A stretch of DNA of 29,576 nucleotides from an uncultured Fretibacterium sp. GTDB taxonomy: Bacteria; Synergistota; Synergistia; Synergistales; Aminobacteriaceae. Location: the NCBI GenBank assembly GCA_937892105.1, contig CALAUZ010000391.1:1-29576 (forward strand), given 5' to 3'. This document shows positions 28,648 through 29,576 of this stretch, one piece after another. The notes below the pieces were generated by a model that had not been told where the DNA came from, searched no databases, and saw only the letters and a list, made by a program, of their open reading frames with translations. A program made the position numbers and the translations under genes. The first letter of the stretch is position 1. Every line of letters begins with the position of its first letter.

Positions 28648-29576
28648 TCATGGCTTGTTGTAGAGTTCGTCCAGCATTTCATCAAACTCTTCATCTGTCG
28701 CTGCCCGGCCAGGAATTACTGTTACTTCGCCGGCTATATCTTTCATTTTCCGGCGCGTCTCATGTTCTCGGACTGCTATCCACATATTTGCTATGGCAAG
28801 CTGATTCATCTGCGTTTGAAGTCCATCGTCCTGTTTCGCACGGGTAACTGCCTCCTGCTTGAGAACTTCTCGCTGCTTGGAAAGTGTCTCGCTCAGTGTT
28901 AATGTGTTACGCAATATTCCCTGCACCGCTGTGTTTATCTGCTTCTGCAAGGCTATATCTTCGTTGAACCGGCTTTGACGCTCTCCACTTTCGGAGATTT
29001 TGCGCCGGACTACCTCATCATGAAGATTTACTGCGTCCTCAAGAATCGCGTGAATTAGCTCGTCTATCTGTAACTGCTGATAGTCGATGACGGCTTTTAG
29101 TGTGTCGCTTGCTTCGCGTCTGCGTTCGGCCTCATCGTGAAGATTTAGAGCGTTGTGGATTACAGCTTCGGCGTTCCTGTCAGCTTGTCCCTGCAACCCC
29201 GAAAGAGTTTCATACAGGCCGGGCAATGGTATCTCGTAGAGTGTCCCGATCTCCGCACGAAGGTCTTGTAGTGATTGTCCCCTGTCATGTTTCTCCTCAA
29301 TCAAGCGGGCTAAAAGTTGTCGGCGTTTGCTGGCTTCCTCCTGAATGTTCAGGGTGTTGCGCATGACCGCTTCGGCGTTCGTGTGTGTCTGAGACTGAAT
29401 GCCTATGTCTTCCTCATAGCGGGATTGTTCCTCACGATGCAGAGCCTTCCTGCCCCGTGAAAGGGTCTCGCTCAGGGTCAGGATATTTTGCAGGATTGAG
29501 AGTATTGCCGCGTCAATCTGTCGCTGGTGATATTCGTCAATTTCACTCTGATAACCTGCCTCTTCCTTGAGGGTTT
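28648..29576 (-). CDS. Repeat-containing coiled-coil tail protein (partial, 5' end outside window)
   Basis: At least 308 residues; the frame stays open to the window edge, so the true start lies beyond 29576. It is nearly all helical and built of degenerate repeats with a common core: LQNILTLSETLSRGR, MRNTLNIQEEASKRR, IHNALNLHDEAERRR, LEDAVNLHDEVVRRK, LRNTLTLSETLSKQR. The C-terminus is RAATDEEFDEMLDELYNKP. This suggests a rod-like trimeric fibre or baseplate linker made by duplication. An ATG at 29364 exists but lies in the middle of a repeat and is not likely the start. Confidence 0.7.
   Translation of the reverse strand, partial: TLKEEAGYQSEIDEYHQRQIDAAILSILQNILTLSETLSRGRKALHREEQSRYEEDIGIQSQTHTNAEAVMRNTLNIQEEASKRRQLLARLIEEKHDRGQSLQDLRAEIGTLYEIPLPGLYETLSGLQGQADRNAEAVIHNALNLHDEAERRREASDTLKAVIDYQQLQIDELIHAILEDAVNLHDEVVRRKISESGERQSRFNEDIALQKQINTAVQGILRNTLTLSETLSKQREVLKQEAVTRAKQDDGLQTQMNQLAIANMWIAVREHETRRKMKDIAGEVTVIPGRAATDEEFDEMLDELYNKP

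Noticed and set aside
23971..29576. A second variable repeat or second template
   Set aside because: I looked for the template core in the other tail genes (27419-29576) and found no further match. Only one VR is supported here.
1..29576. CRISPR array, rRNA genes, insertion sequences
   Set aside because: No regularly spaced direct repeats, rRNA-like sequence, transposase or IS-type terminal inverted repeats were seen.

Overview
This window is contiguous bacteriophage sequence, either a temperate phage genome or prophage. No recognisable host gene, rRNA or tRNA was found. Nearly all genes lie on the minus strand in tightly packed, translationally coupled operons, with many ATGA, GTGA, TGATG and TAATG junctions. 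The host cannot be named from this sequence. The gene families (GpA-type terminase, GH108 endolysin, XkdX, toxin-secretion-type holin, Lar-like zinc ribbons, DpnD/PcfM) fit a phage of an anaerobic gut-type bacterium such as Synergistota or a Negativicute. That placement is a low-confidence inference.

Read along the minus strand from high to low coordinates, the layout is as follows. (1) 29576-27419: tail-fibre or baseplate-associated coiled-coil proteins, the first cut by the window edge. (2) 27413-23971: a complete diversity-generating retroelement (DGR). It has a tail-fibre-like target protein with a C-terminal variable repeat, a helical protein in the Avd position, the template repeat, and a DGR-type reverse transcriptase. 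Template and variable repeats align over 88 bp with 16 differences, every one at a template adenine. (3) 24034-22449: a small conserved phage protein, XkdX, GH108 endolysin and holin. (4) 22385-18652: accessory genes in short transcription units, four with nearly identical promoter-leader sequences. They include an amidoligase / DpnD-PcfM / gamma-glutamylcyclotransferase-like operon and a plus-strand excisionase-type HTH gene. (5) 18622-16753, plus strand: a CI-like XRE regulator followed by a secreted Sel1/OB-fold protein and a tail-anchored coiled-coil protein, which are lysogenic-conversion candidates. (6) 16556-11900, minus: the early operon, starting from a consensus sigma-70 promoter. 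It holds a Cro-like XRE protein, many small proteins, a cytosine-5 methyltransferase and a cluster of Lar-like zinc-ribbon proteins. (7) 11888-8145: a replication module (winged-helix initiator, DnaC-like loader, DnaB-like helicase, HTH protein). (8) 8085-3170: small proteins, a RecB-like nuclease candidate, a ParB-like/DNA methyltransferase fusion, a Nu1-like HTH protein and a short tyrosine recombinase. (9) 2800-35: a membrane protein, a small protein, and the terminase small and large subunits.

The modules plausibly work together as a temperate phage that diversifies its receptor-binding tip by mutagenic retrohoming. It appears to carry a large anti-restriction set (two methyltransferases and several Lar-like proteins) and a predicted peptide-modification cassette of unknown target. 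The most noteworthy points are the DGR with an accessory protein unlike the usual Avd, a terminator/RBS-sequestering hairpin between template and reverse transcriptase, the amidoligase cassette, the reused promoter-leader units (one holding only a 13-codon ORF), and two overlapping frames of the cytosine methyltransferase gene that both carry family-like motifs.
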